From positions 3,038,001 through 3,102,000 of the forward strand of contig NZ_CP125655.1 in NCBI RefSeq assembly GCF_030053835.1: DNA of 64,000 bases. Reading direction: 5' to 3'. The position numbers were made by a program, and so were the translations under genes. Origin of the DNA: Cellulomonas sp. ES6. GTDB lineage: Bacteria; Actinomycetota; Actinomycetes; Actinomycetales; Cellulomonadaceae. Positions 43,942-52,846 of this stretch are shown one piece after another; positions within the stretch are counted from its first letter, which is position 1, and each line of letters begins with the position of its first letter. The notes under the pieces were generated by a model. That model searched no databases, had not been told where the DNA came from, and was given only the letters and a program-made list of their open reading frames with translations.

Positions 43942-45284
43942 CACACGGCCTCCAGGATCGCGGCGACGCCGAGGCCGCCGGCGGCGCACACGGACACCAG
44001 GGCCCGCACCGGCCGGTCCTCGCCGGCGGCCAGCAGCTCGGCGCGACGGCGGTGGAGCTGCTGGGCGGTCGTCGCGACGATCCGCCCTCCGGTGGCGGCG
44101 AACGGGTGCCCGGCCGCGAGCGAGGACCCGTGCACGTTGAGCCGGTCGCGGTCGACGGAGCCCAGCGCGTCGTCCAGCCCGAGGCGCGTGAGGCAGAACT
44201 CCTTGTCCTCCCACGCGGCGAGGGTGCTGAGCACCGTGGCGGCGAAGGCCTCGTGGATCTCCACGTAGTCGAGGTCGGCGAGCGTCAGCCCCTGCCGGGC
44301 GAGCAGGCGCGGCACCGCGAACACAGGCGCCATGAGCAGCCCGTCCTCGCCGTGCACGAAGTCGACGGCCGCGGTCTCGGCGTCGACGACGGCGGCGAGC
44401 GGGGTCAGCCCGCGCTCGCGGGCCCAGTCCTCGGAGGCCAGCAGCACGGTGGACGCGCCGTCGGTCAGCGGCGTGGAGTTGCCGGCGGTCATCGTCGCCG
44501 GGGTGTCGAGCCGGGTGCCGAACACCGGCTTGAGCGAACCGAGCTTCTCGAGCGAGGTGTCGGGCCGCAGGTTCTGGTCGCGGACCAGCCCGCGGTACGG
44601 CGTCACGAGGTCGTCGAAGAACCCGGTGTCGTAGGCCGCCGCGAGCCGCTGGTGGCTGGCGAGCGCGAGCTCGTCCTGGGCGGCGCGGGTGATGCCCCAC
44701 TGCGCCGTCGTGAGCGCCTGGTGCTCGCCCATCGACAGGCCGGTGCGCGGCTCGTCGGTGCGCGGGGTGACGGGCTTGAGGTCCCCGGGGCGCAGCGCGG
44801 CGGCGGCCTTGAGCCGCTGGGGGACGGACCGCGCCCGGGCGAGCGTCAGCAGCGTGCGGCGCAGCCCCTCGCTGACGGTGATCGGGACGTCGGACGCGGT
44901 GTCGACGCCGCCCGCGATGCCCGACTCGACCTGCCCGAGCCGGATCTTGTTGGCCACCGACACGACGGCCTCGAGGCCGGTCGCGCAGGCCTGCTGCAGG
45001 TCGTAGGCGGGCGTGCGGGCCGACAGCGGCGACCCGAGCACGGCCTCGCGGGTGAGGTTGAAGTCGCGGCTGTGCTTGAGGACGGCGCCGGCCACCACCT
45101 CCCCGAGCACCTCGTCCTGGAGGCCGTAGCGCGCGACGAGCCCGTCGAGCGCCGCGGTGAGCATGTCGAGGTTGCCGACCCGCGCGTACCGCCCGCCGGA
45201 GCGGGCGAACGGGATCCGGTTGCCGCCGACCACCACGGCGCGGCGCGTGGCCGGCGTCGGGGTCGTGCTGGGCGTGGCTGCCAT
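43941..45284 (-). CDS. Acetyl-CoA acyltransferase (thiolase, FadA2-like)
   Basis: A 447-residue thiolase. The acyl-accepting Cys lies in LQQACATGLEAV, the catalytic His residues in IHEAFAATVL and HGSSLAAGHPFAATGGR, and the second Cys in VSVCAAGGLGVA. It cleaves or forms 3-ketoacyl-CoA. ATG 45284 is chosen because GGAGG stands eight nucleotides upstream; an earlier in-frame ATG would overlap that site. It is the first gene of its operon, divergent from a TetR regulator that probably represses it. Confidence 0.92.
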   Translation of the reverse strand: MAATPSTTPTPATRRAVVVGGNRIPFARSGGRYARVGNLDMLTAALDGLVARYGLQDEVLGEVVAGAVLKHSRDFNLTREAVLGSPLSARTPAYDLQQACATGLEAVVSVANKIRLGQVESGIAGGVDTASDVPITVSEGLRRTLLTLARARSVPQRLKAAAALRPGDLKPVTPRTDEPRTGLSMGEHQALTTAQWGITRAAQDELALASHQRLAAAYDTGFFDDLVTPYRGLVRDQNLRPDTSLEKLGSLKPVFGTRLDTPATMTAGNSTPLTDGASTVLLASEDWARERGLTPLAAVVDAETAAVDFVHGEDGLLMAPVFAVPRLLARQGLTLADLDYVEIHEAFAATVLSTLAAWEDKEFCLTRLGLDDALGSVDRDRLNVHGSSLAAGHPFAATGGRIVATTAQQLHRRRAELLAAGEDRPVRALVSVCAAGGLGVAAILEAV

Positions 45285-45385
45285 GTGGGGGTCCTCCCGC
45301 ATCGTCGTCGATGTCGTGCTGCCGGAAACGCCGTCGGATCGGGACTTCCGTCCCTTGCGTCGTGCCCGAAACCCACAGTACCTGA

Positions 45386-45391
45386 TACCGT
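45386..45391 (+). promoter_or_regulatory. -10 hexamer TACCGT of the tetR gene
   Basis: TACCGT precedes GTG 45399 by 7 nt. The surrounding stretch AGTACCTGATACCG (45377-45390) is roughly self-complementary and could be the TetR operator. Confidence 0.45.
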
Positions 45392-45398
45392 CGGTTCT

Positions 45399-46250
45399 GT
45401 GAGCCCCATCACACGGGACCCGTCGACGCCGACGGGCACGCGGCCCGCCGCCGACCGGTCCGGCACCGACGCCGGGCCCGCCCCCGCGCGCACCGACGAC
45501 GGCCGCTCCACCCGCTGGGAGGACCACCGCGAGGCCCGGCGTGCCGAGCTCGTGCGGGTCGCCCGCCGGGTCGTCCACCACACCGGGCCGGACGTCTCGA
45601 TGGAGGACATCGCGTCGGCTGCCGGGACGTCCAAGTCGATCGTGTACCGGTACTTCACCGACAAGGACGGCCTGCAGCTCGCCGTCGCCGCGGCCGTGGT
45701 CGCCGACATCCGCGCCGCCCTCGACGCCGTGGCCGCCGACGCGTCCACGCCCCGTGACGCCCTGCGGGGCATGGTCGACACCTACCTCGCGATGATCGAG
45801 GGCTCGCCGCACGTGTACGCGTTCGTCACCCGCGGCGGGTCGGTCGGGGCGTTCCTCGACTCGGTGACCGAGCTCGTGGCGGCCCCGTTCGTGCGGGCCC
45901 TCGGCGGCGACGACGGACCTGCCGCGCCCGACGCCGCGTGGGCCCGGCTGTGGGCATCCGGGGCCGTCGGGTTCGTGCGGGGAGCGGGGGAGAGCTGGCT
46001 CGCGTCCCGCGGGGCCGCGGGCTCGGCCGACGCCGCGCCCGACGACGCCGCGCACGACGACGCCGCGCCCGCGCCCGCCGACGCCGCGCCCGACGACCGC
46101 CAGGAGGTCGCCGCCCGCGTCGCCGCGTGGCTGTGGGCCGGCCCGGTCGGCGTCCTGACCCGCACCGCCCGCGCCGCCGGTGCCGTACCTGGCACCGCCG
46201 ACCCGTCCCGCGTCGACGACGACGCACCGACACCAGGGGAGCACCGATGA
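45399..46250 (+). CDS. TetR-family transcriptional regulator
   Basis: A 283-residue regulator. A disordered N-terminal tail of about 40 residues is followed by the TetR helix-turn-helix (DVSMEDIASAAGTSKSIVYR, YFTDKDGLQLAV) and an all-helical ligand domain. A low-complexity Ala/Asp/Pro stretch (about residues 210-232; DAAPDDAAHDDAAPAPADAA) is inserted before the last helix. It lies between the divergent FadA-FabG4-MaoC operon and the coupled acyl-CoA dehydrogenase, so an acyl-CoA is the likely inducer. GTG 45399 behind TACCGT is preferred. Confidence 0.86.
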   Translation: MSPITRDPSTPTGTRPAADRSGTDAGPAPARTDDGRSTRWEDHREARRAELVRVARRVVHHTGPDVSMEDIASAAGTSKSIVYRYFTDKDGLQLAVAAAVVADIRAALDAVAADASTPRDALRGMVDTYLAMIEGSPHVYAFVTRGGSVGAFLDSVTELVAAPFVRALGGDDGPAAPDAAWARLWASGAVGFVRGAGESWLASRGAAGSADAAPDDAAHDDAAPAPADAAPDDRQEVAARVAAWLWAGPVGVLTRTARAAGAVPGTADPSRVDDDAPTPGEHR

Positions 46251-48370
46251 CCACCACCGCGCCCCGGCCCTCCGCCGGACCCGCGACCCGCCCCACCGCC
46301 ACCGTGCGCCCGTCCGGCGCCGGCCACGCGCCGTCCCCGGACGGCAGCGACGCGCACGTGGACGTCGCCGCGCTCACCGACGTGCTGCTCGGCCGCTACG
46401 CCGACCTGCGCCGCGGCGCCCGGGCGGTCGTCGCCGACCCGCGGTTCCAGCGCGTCGAGGGTCTGCCCGTCGCGGAGCACCGCACCCGCGTGCTCGAGCA
46501 GCTCCGCCTGCTGGCGTCGGAGGGGGACGTGCTGCGGGCGTTCCCGACGGCGCTCGGGGGAGCGGACGACCACGGCGGCTCGCTGGCCCGGTTCGAGGAG
46601 CTGGTCGCGGCCGACCCGTCGCTCCAGATCAAGGCCGGCGTGCAGTGGGGGCTGTACGCCTCGGCGATCCTGCACCTCGGCACGCAGCGCCACCACGAGC
46701 GGCTGCTGCCGGGGGCGATGTCCGTCGACGTGCCCGGGGCGTTCGCGATGACGGAGACCGGTCACGGCTCGGACGTCGCGAGCATCGCCACCACCGCCAC
46801 GTACGACCCGGCGACCCAGGAGTTCGTCCTGCACACCCCGTACCGCGCGGCGTGGAAGGACTACCTCGGCAACGCGGGGCAGCACGGCACCGCGGCCGTC
46901 GTGTTCGCGCACCTCGTCTCCCAGGGGCCGGCGGACCCGCGCCCGGTCGACCACGGCGTGCACGCGTTCCACGTCCCCATCCGCGACGAAGCGACCGGGG
47001 AGTTCCTCCCGGGCGTCGGCGGGGAGGACGACGGGTTGAAGGGCGGCCTCAACGGCATCGACAACGGCCGGCTCTGGTTCGACCACGTCCGCGTGCCGCG
47101 CGAGGACCTGCTCGACCGGTACGGCGCGGTGGCGGAGGACGGCACCTACACCTCCCCGATCGCCAGCCCGGGCCGGCGGTTCTTCACGATGCTCGGGACG
47201 TTGGTGCAGGGCCGGGTGTCCCTGGACGGCGCGGCCGTCAACGCCGCGAAGCTCGGGCTGGTCGTCGCGGTCACCTACGGCAACCAGCGCCGGCAGTTCG
47301 CCGGGGCGTCGCCGACCGACGAGGTGGTGCTGCTCGACTACGCCGAGCACCGCCGCCGGCTGCTCCCGCTGCTCGCCGAGACGTACGCGGCGACCTTCGC
47401 GCACGAGCACCTGCTCGCCGCGTTCGACGACGTGTTCTCCGGCCGCGACGACACCCCGGACTCCCGCGAGGAGCTCGAGACGCTGGCGGCCGCCCTCAAG
47501 CCGACGTCGACGTGGCACGCGCTGCGGACCCTCCAGACCTGCCGCGAGGCGTGCGGCGGCGCGGGGTTCCTCACGGCGAACCGGCTCACGTCGCTGCGCG
47601 CCGACCTCGACGTGTACGTGACGTTCGAGGGCGACAACACCGTGCTCTACCAGCTCGTCGGCAAGCGGCTGCTCGCCCGGTACGGCCAGCAGGTCGGCGG
47701 CGACCCGGCCGTGCTCGCCCGCCTCGTCGCCGGCAGGGCGGCCGACGCGGCGCTGCACCGGATGCCCCTGGCGCGCGCCGCGCAGACCCTCGTCGACGCC
47801 GGCGACGCGCGCCGCTCCGCGGGGCAGCTGCGGGACCCGCACACCCAGCGGTCCCTGCTCGCCGACCGGGTCGCCACGATGGTCGCCGAGCTCGCGCAGG
47901 CGCTGCGCCCCGCCCGGCGGGCCGCCCCCGAGGTCGCCGCGCAGCTGTTCGACGCCCACCAGCACGAGCTCGTCGAGGCGGCGCGCGCCCACGCGGAGCT
48001 GCTCCAGTGGGAGGCGTTCACCCGCGCGCTCGACACCGTGCCGGACGCCGGCACCCGCCAGGTGCTCACGTGGCTGCGCGACCTGTTCGGCCTGACGGTG
48101 ATCGAGCGGAACCTCGCCTGGTACCTCGTGAACGGCCGGCTGTCCGCCGGACGCGCCCGCACGGTCACGTCCTACATCGAGCGGCTGCTGCTCCGGCTGC
48201 GACCCCACGCGCAGGACCTGGTCGACGCGTTCGGGTACGGCCCCGAGCACGTCCGGGCCGAGATCGCGTCCGGCGCCGAGGCGGCGCGGCAGGCCGAGGC
48301 CCGCGAGGCCCAGCGCGCGGCGCGGGCGGCCGGCACGGAGCCCGTCCCGGAGCCCAAGCCGGCGCGCTGA
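46247..48370 (+). CDS. Acyl-CoA dehydrogenase family protein, FadE5-like
   Basis: A 707-residue flavoprotein of the large acyl-CoA dehydrogenase/oxidase group. FAMTETGHGSDVAS is the flavin-contacting loop, WFDHVRVPREDLLDRYG the middle-domain strand, and CREACGGAGFLTANRL with YVTFEGDNTVL the C-terminal active region. It oxidises acyl-CoA to enoyl-CoA. An extra Ala/Arg-rich tail ends the chain. ATG 46247 overlaps the tetR stop (ATGA). With thiolase, FabG4 and MaoC genes adjacent, it completes a set like the mycobacterial fadE5 region. An oxidase activity cannot be excluded. Confidence 0.9.
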   Translation: MTTTAPRPSAGPATRPTATVRPSGAGHAPSPDGSDAHVDVAALTDVLLGRYADLRRGARAVVADPRFQRVEGLPVAEHRTRVLEQLRLLASEGDVLRAFPTALGGADDHGGSLARFEELVAADPSLQIKAGVQWGLYASAILHLGTQRHHERLLPGAMSVDVPGAFAMTETGHGSDVASIATTATYDPATQEFVLHTPYRAAWKDYLGNAGQHGTAAVVFAHLVSQGPADPRPVDHGVHAFHVPIRDEATGEFLPGVGGEDDGLKGGLNGIDNGRLWFDHVRVPREDLLDRYGAVAEDGTYTSPIASPGRRFFTMLGTLVQGRVSLDGAAVNAAKLGLVVAVTYGNQRRQFAGASPTDEVVLLDYAEHRRRLLPLLAETYAATFAHEHLLAAFDDVFSGRDDTPDSREELETLAAALKPTSTWHALRTLQTCREACGGAGFLTANRLTSLRADLDVYVTFEGDNTVLYQLVGKRLLARYGQQVGGDPAVLARLVAGRAADAALHRMPLARAAQTLVDAGDARRSAGQLRDPHTQRSLLADRVATMVAELAQALRPARRAAPEVAAQLFDAHQHELVEAARAHAELLQWEAFTRALDTVPDAGTRQVLTWLRDLFGLTVIERNLAWYLVNGRLSAGRARTVTSYIERLLLRLRPHAQDLVDAFGYGPEHVRAEIASGAEAARQAEAREAQRAARAAGTEPVPEPKPAR

Positions 48371-48402
48371 GGCGCGGCGGGGTACCCGGCCCTGCCCGGG
48401 GC

Positions 48403-48457
48403 GTTCGGATCCGTTCGTCCGGGCACGCCGGGCGTGTCTGCTCGAACGGATCCGAGC
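48403..48457. repeat. Dispersed palindrome, GGATCC family, copy B
   Basis: The left arm GTTCGGATCCGTTCG (48403-48417) is identical to copy A. The right arm CGAACGGATCCGAGC (48443-48457) has one change. The 25-nt loop shares most positions with copy A, including CGCCGGGCG. It lies between two co-oriented genes, 33 nt after the acyl-CoA dehydrogenase stop. Confidence 0.8.
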
Positions 48458-48544
48458 AGCACGCCCGGGGCGTGCCGGTGACACGGCTGTCCGCCATGTG
48501 GGTCAGGGGTGCGGCGGTCCGGGCCCCGGGTCCAGCATCGCCGG

Positions 48545-49120
48545 GTGACCTCACCGCGTGTCGTCGTGCTGCACGGCTACCAGGCCGACCCGGGCGCCCA
48601 CTGGTTCGGCTGGCTCGCCGCGGACCTCGCCCCGGACGGCGTCGAGGTGGGCGTGCCCGCGCTCCCCGACCCGCACGCCCCCGACCCGGACGCCTGGGTC
48701 GCCGCCGCGCGCGCCGCGATCGGCAGGCCGGACGAGCGGACGGTGGTGGTCGGGCACAGCCTCGGGTGTGTCACGGCCCTGCACGCGCTGTCCGCGACAC
48801 CGGGCGCGTGGCGGCTGGGCGGGCTGGTGCTCGCCTCGGGGTTCGACGCGCCGCCGCCCGCCGTGCCGGAGGTCGCGGCGTTCACGGCGACGGTCCCGGA
48901 CCACGCCCGGGTCTTGGCGTCGACGGCCGCGCGGCACGTGGTCGGGTCCGACGACGACGCGATCGTCGACCCGGCGCTCACCCGGGCGCTCGCGGAGCGG
49001 CTGGACGCCACGTACGACGTCGTCCCGGGTGGCGGGCACCTGCTGGCGCGCGAGGGGTTCACGACCCTGCCGGTGGTGCGCGACCGGGTCCGGGCCGCGC
49101 TGGGTCTGCCCGCGCGCTGA
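48545..49120 (+). CDS. RBBP9/YdeN-type alpha/beta hydrolase
   Basis: A 191-residue hydrolase. It has VVVLHGYQADPGAHWFGWLA at the N-terminus, the nucleophile elbow GHSLG (about residue 75), an Asp in the VGSDDDAIVDP segment and the catalytic His in VPGGGHLLAREG. Members of this small family have poorly defined esterase-like activity. GTG 48545 stands 6 nt after a CAGCAT hexamer. The closing Cys-free, compact domain suggests a cytoplasmic enzyme. No operon partner is evident. Confidence 0.86.
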   Translation: MTSPRVVVLHGYQADPGAHWFGWLAADLAPDGVEVGVPALPDPHAPDPDAWVAAARAAIGRPDERTVVVGHSLGCVTALHALSATPGAWRLGGLVLASGFDAPPPAVPEVAAFTATVPDHARVLASTAARHVVGSDDDAIVDPALTRALAERLDATYDVVPGGGHLLAREGFTTLPVVRDRVRAALGLPAR

Positions 49121-49233
49121 CCCGGGTCGCGCTCGGTCCCGACGCGCACGCCGCCTGCGCTCGCTCCGCCGCGAGAGGTCGGCAACCGGGGGTCCGGGCG
49201 CCCGGGGACGACCGTCTTCTGGCCGCTCGGCCT

Positions 49234-49299
49234 GCGCTCGCGGGGTCCCGGATGTGCGGGTGGGGTCGCGGACGCGCGCTCGCGGGGTCGCGGACGTGC
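49234..49299. repeat. Short tandem direct repeats, period about 20-22 bp
   Basis: Three units containing GGGGTC-C/G-CGGA start at 49242, 49262 and 49284. The outer two are the longer block GCGCTCGCGGGGTC followed by the CGGA(T/C)GTGC end. The stretch lies between the hydrolase gene and the end of the second peptide operon and codes for nothing convincing. Confidence 0.55.
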
Positions 49300-49314
49300 G
49301 CTCGCGCGCTCGTG

Positions 49315-50073
49315 TCAGGCGGGGAGCTGCGGCACCGCGGCGAGCAGCCGCCGCGTGTACGCCTCCCGCGGCTCCGCGAGCACGGACGCGGTCGCGCCTT
49401 CCTCCACGACCCGGCCGTGGTGCAGCACGACGGTCTGCTCGCACAGCCGCCCGACGACCGCGATGTCGTGCGACACCAGCACCAGCGTCAGCCCCTGCTC
49501 GGCGGCGAGCCGCTGCAGCAGCTCGACGACCTGCCCGCGCACCGACACGTCGAGCGCCGACACCGGCTCGTCCGCGACCAGCACCGACGGCGACGGGGCG
49601 AGCGCACGGGCGATCGCGATCCGCTGCCGCTGCCCGCCGGAGAACTGCGCCGGGTACCGCGACACGACGTCGGGGTCGAGGCCCACCGCCGCCAGGACCT
49701 CCGCGACGCGCGCCCGGTGGTCGCCGGGGACGCGCAGCGAGCGCAGCGGCTCGGCGACGACCGCCCCGATCCGCATCCGTGGGTCGAGCGAGGAGCGCGG
49801 GTCCTGGAACACCGGCTGGACATCGGCGCGCAGCCGGCGCAGCAGCGCCCGGTCGCGGCGGTCGAGGGTCTCGCCCCGGTAGCGCACGACCCCGGACGTC
49901 GGGGAGTCCAGCCCGAGCAGCAGGCGCAGCAGCGTCGACTTGCCGGAGCCGGACTCGCCGACGATGCCGATGCTGCGGCCCGCCTCGACGCGCACGGACA
50001 CGCCGTCCAGCGCGCGGGTGGTCCCGCCGAACACGCGGGTGACGTCGGCGGCCTCGAGCAGCGGGGCGGTCAC
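49315..50073 (-). CDS. Peptide ABC transporter ATPase (DppF type)
   Basis: A 252-residue ATPase with Walker A IGIVGESGSGKST, signature FSGGQRQRIAIARAL, Walker B VLVADEPVSALDVS and a DppF-type tail (EAYTRRLLAAVP). GTG 50073 overlaps the stop of the DppD gene (GTGA). It is the last gene of the second peptide-type importer. It works with the DppD ATPase as a heterodimer under the two permeases. Confidence 0.92.
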   Translation of the reverse strand: MTAPLLEAADVTRVFGGTTRALDGVSVRVEAGRSIGIVGESGSGKSTLLRLLLGLDSPTSGVVRYRGETLDRRDRALLRRLRADVQPVFQDPRSSLDPRMRIGAVVAEPLRSLRVPGDHRARVAEVLAAVGLDPDVVSRYPAQFSGGQRQRIAIARALAPSPSVLVADEPVSALDVSVRGQVVELLQRLAAEQGLTLVLVSHDIAVVGRLCEQTVVLHHGRVVEEGATASVLAEPREAYTRRLLAAVPQLPA

Positions 50074-50993
50074 GGGGTGCTCCTGTCGGGGCCGGCGGTG
50101 CCGGCAGGGCCGGCGGTGACGGTGTCGTCGGCGGACTCGGTGGGCCCGGCGGGCCCGGCGGCCCCGGCGCGCGCGGCCGCGCCCGACCCCGGCAGCCCCG
50201 TCACCGCCCGGGCGGCGGCCACCAGCTCCCGCGTGTACGCGGCCTCCCCGCCGGCGAGCGCCGCGGCGACCGACGTGTGCTCGACCACCCGGCCGTCGCG
50301 CATGACGACGAGGTCCCGGGCGACGCGGGCGACCACGGGCAGGTCGTGCGAGACGAGCACCAGCGCCACGCCGGTGCGGTCCACGAGGTCGTCCAGCAGG
50401 TCGAGCACCTCGGCCTGCACGGTGACGTCGAGCGCGGTGGTCGGCTCGTCGGCCAGCAGCACGCGCGGCTCGCAGGCCAGGGCCGTCGCCAGCGCGACGC
50501 GCTGCCGCTGCCCGCCGGACAGCTGCCACGGGTAGGAGCCGAGGATGCGCTCGGTGTCGTCGAGGTGCACGAGGCGGGCCAGCCGGGCGGCCTCCTCGCG
50601 CGCCGCCGCCCCACGCAGCCCGCGGTGCAGCCGCAGCGGCCCGGTGATCTGCCGCCCGACGGTCATCAGGGGGTCGAGCGCGGTCAGCGGCTCCTGGAAC
50701 ACCATCGCCACCTGGGCGCCCCGCACCCGCGCGAGCCGCCGCGGCGGCAGCGCGAGCAGGTCCTCGCCGTCCAGCAGCACGCGGCCCGTGGCGCGCATGC
50801 CGTCGGGCAGCAGGCCGAGCACCGCCAGGGCGGTCAGCGACTTGCCGGAGCCGGACTCGCCGACGACGCCGAGCCGGCCGCCGGCGGGCAGCGACCAGGT
50901 CACGCCGTCGAGCAGGCGGCGGCCCGTCGACGTGGTGACGGTGAGGTCCTCGACGGAGAGCAGGGGCGCGGGCGCGGCGTGGGGCGCGGTCAC
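50070..50993 (-). CDS. Peptide ABC transporter ATPase (DppD type)
   Basis: A 307-residue ATPase. VVGESGSGKSLTALAVLGLL, QLSGGQRQRVALATAL and VLLADEPTTALDVT are the nucleotide sites, and FQEPLTALDPLMTVG is the Q-loop of the peptide/nickel group. About 45 Ala/Gly/Pro-rich residues extend the C-terminus beyond the usual AAYTRELVAAA end, replacing the Cys-rich tail seen in some DppD proteins. GTG 50993 overlaps the permease stop (GTGA). Confidence 0.92.
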   Translation of the reverse strand: MTAPHAAPAPLLSVEDLTVTTSTGRRLLDGVTWSLPAGGRLGVVGESGSGKSLTALAVLGLLPDGMRATGRVLLDGEDLLALPPRRLARVRGAQVAMVFQEPLTALDPLMTVGRQITGPLRLHRGLRGAAAREEAARLARLVHLDDTERILGSYPWQLSGGQRQRVALATALACEPRVLLADEPTTALDVTVQAEVLDLLDDLVDRTGVALVLVSHDLPVVARVARDLVVMRDGRVVEHTSVAAALAGGEAAYTRELVAAARAVTGLPGSGAAARAGAAGPAGPTESADDTVTAGPAGTAGPDRSTP

Positions 50994-51886
50994 CGGTCAC
51001 CTCGCAGGCTCGGGTCGGTGCGTTCCCGGATGCCGTCGCCCAGCAGGTTCAGGCCGAGCACGGTGATGACGATCGCGACGCCGGGCAGGATCGCGCCCCA
51101 CGGCTGCACCAGCATCGTGGACTGCGCCTCGTGCAGCAGCCGGCCCCAGGACGCGTTGGGCGGCGGGGCGCCGAGCCCGAGGTAGGACAGGGACGCCTCC
51201 GCGAGCACCGCGCCGCCGCCGAGCAGCATGAGCTGGACGAGCAGCGTCGGCCAGACGTTCGGCACGACGTGCCGGCCCACGGTGCCCCACCAGCCGGTGC
51301 CGGCGGCGTGCGCGGCGGTGACGTAGTCCTCGCGCAGCACGCGCGCGACGTTGACCCGCGTGACCCGGGCGATGACGGCGGACCCGGAGATGCCGATCGC
51401 CCAGATCGCCGACGACAGGGACGCGCCCCGCACGGTGACGATGAGCATCGCGAGCAGCAGGGTCGGGAAGGCGATGAGCAGGTCGACGCCGGCCAGCAGG
51501 GTGACGTCGACCCAGCGCCGGGTCGCGCCGGCGAGGACGCCGACGGTCACGCCGAGCACCCCGGCGACCAGCATCGACGCGGCGGCGACGACCAGGGCGT
51601 TGCCGGCGCCGGTCATGAGCTGGCTCAGCAGGTCGCGGCCCAGGCGGTCGGTGCCGCCCCAGTGCGCGGCGCTCGGGCCGGCGAGTCGCGCGCCGCTGCC
51701 GGTGTCGTCCAGCGCGTACGGGGTCCAGACCAGCGAGACGAGGCCGACGAGGGCGACGACCCCGACCAGGACGGCGCCGGCGACGAGGGACGGCGGGAGC
51801 CGGCGGGCGCGGCGGGCGGCCGGATCGGCGGCGACGCCGGGAAGGGCCGCGCCGGCCGCCGTCGTCGGGGTCGCGAGCTCGGTCAC
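50990..51886 (-). CDS. Peptide ABC transporter permease (DppC type)
   Basis: A 298-residue permease. It contains HWGGTDRLGRDLLSQLMTGA after the first loop, the EAA-type segment YVTAAHAAGTGWWGTVGRHV, and LSYLGLGAPPPNASWGRLL near the end. Six membrane helices are predicted. GTG 51886 overlaps the DppB stop (GTGA), with GGAGG upstream. It pairs with the DppB permease. Confidence 0.92.
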   Translation of the reverse strand: MTELATPTTAAGAALPGVAADPAARRARRLPPSLVAGAVLVGVVALVGLVSLVWTPYALDDTGSGARLAGPSAAHWGGTDRLGRDLLSQLMTGAGNALVVAAASMLVAGVLGVTVGVLAGATRRWVDVTLLAGVDLLIAFPTLLLAMLIVTVRGASLSSAIWAIGISGSAVIARVTRVNVARVLREDYVTAAHAAGTGWWGTVGRHVVPNVWPTLLVQLMLLGGGAVLAEASLSYLGLGAPPPNASWGRLLHEAQSTMLVQPWGAILPGVAIVITVLGLNLLGDGIRERTDPSLRGDR

Positions 51887-52842
51887 GCTGCCACCTCCTT
51901 CGCCAGGCGCAGCCGCGGGTCGATCGCCCGCTGCCCCAGGTCGACCAGGGTGTTCGTCACCAGCACCACCGCGGTCAGCAGCAGCACCAGTGCCTGCACC
52001 ACCGGCAGGTCGCGCGACGTCACGGAGTCGAGCAGCAGCGTGCCGAGCCCGGGCAGCGCGAACACGTTCTCGATGACGACCGCCCCGAGCAGGGACGTCG
52101 CGAGCTCGATGCCGAGGATCGCCACGACGGGCACCGCGGCGTTCCGCAGGCCGTGCCGGGCGAGCGCGTGCCACCGCCCGTACCCGAGCGCGCGGGCGGT
52201 GCGGAGGTAGTCCTGGTCGAGGACGTCGAGCGTGGCGGACCGGACGTACCGGACCATGACGGCCGACATCGCGATCGCCACGGTCACGACGGGCAGCACG
52301 AGCGCCCGCACCGCGGCCGCCGGGTCCTCCCAGCCGGTCCGCGGGAAGCCCCCGGCCGGCAGCACGCCGAGCCGCAGGGCGAACACCAGCACCAGCAGCA
52401 CGCCGACCCAGAACACCGGGACGGCCACGCCGAGCTGGGACACCGCCGACACCGCGACCCCGACGGGCCCGTGCCGGTGCACCGCGGCGATCACGCCGAG
52501 GGGCACCGACACGAGCACCGCGAGGACGAACGCCGCGACGCTGAGCGGCACGGTGATGGGCAGCTTCTGCGTGATCAGGTCGGCCACGGGGAGCCTCGAC
52601 ACGAAGGACGTGCCGAGGTCCCCGCGGACCACCTGTCCGAGCCACTGCACGTACTGCGTCACCACCGGCTGGTCCGTCCCGAGCTCCGAGCGGAGCTGGT
52701 CGAGCTGGTCCGTGGTGGTGCCCACGCCCAGGGTGGCGCCCGCGGCGTCGCCCGGCAGCAGCCGGAGGACGACGAACACGACGACGCTCGCTCCGGCGAG
52801 GGAGATCAGCAGCGAGCCGATCCGCAGCAGTGCGAGGCGCAC
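51883..52842 (-). CDS. Peptide ABC transporter permease (DppB type)
   Basis: A 319-residue permease with an N-terminal LLRIGSLLISLAGASVVVFV helix, the RLLPGDAAG motif, and the VVTQYVQWLGQVVRGDLGTS loop. The EAA-type loop is YLRTARALGYGRWHALARHG, and ALPGLGTLLLDSV lies near the end. It starts at GTG 52842, four nucleotides after the binding-protein stop. It belongs to the importer that runs from 54373 down to 49315. Confidence 0.92.
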   Translation of the reverse strand: MRLALLRIGSLLISLAGASVVVFVVLRLLPGDAAGATLGVGTTTDQLDQLRSELGTDQPVVTQYVQWLGQVVRGDLGTSFVSRLPVADLITQKLPITVPLSVAAFVLAVLVSVPLGVIAAVHRHGPVGVAVSAVSQLGVAVPVFWVGVLLVLVFALRLGVLPAGGFPRTGWEDPAAAVRALVLPVVTVAIAMSAVMVRYVRSATLDVLDQDYLRTARALGYGRWHALARHGLRNAAVPVVAILGIELATSLLGAVVIENVFALPGLGTLLLDSVTSRDLPVVQALVLLLTAVVLVTNTLVDLGQRAIDPRLRLAKEVAA

Positions 52843-52846
52843 GGTC

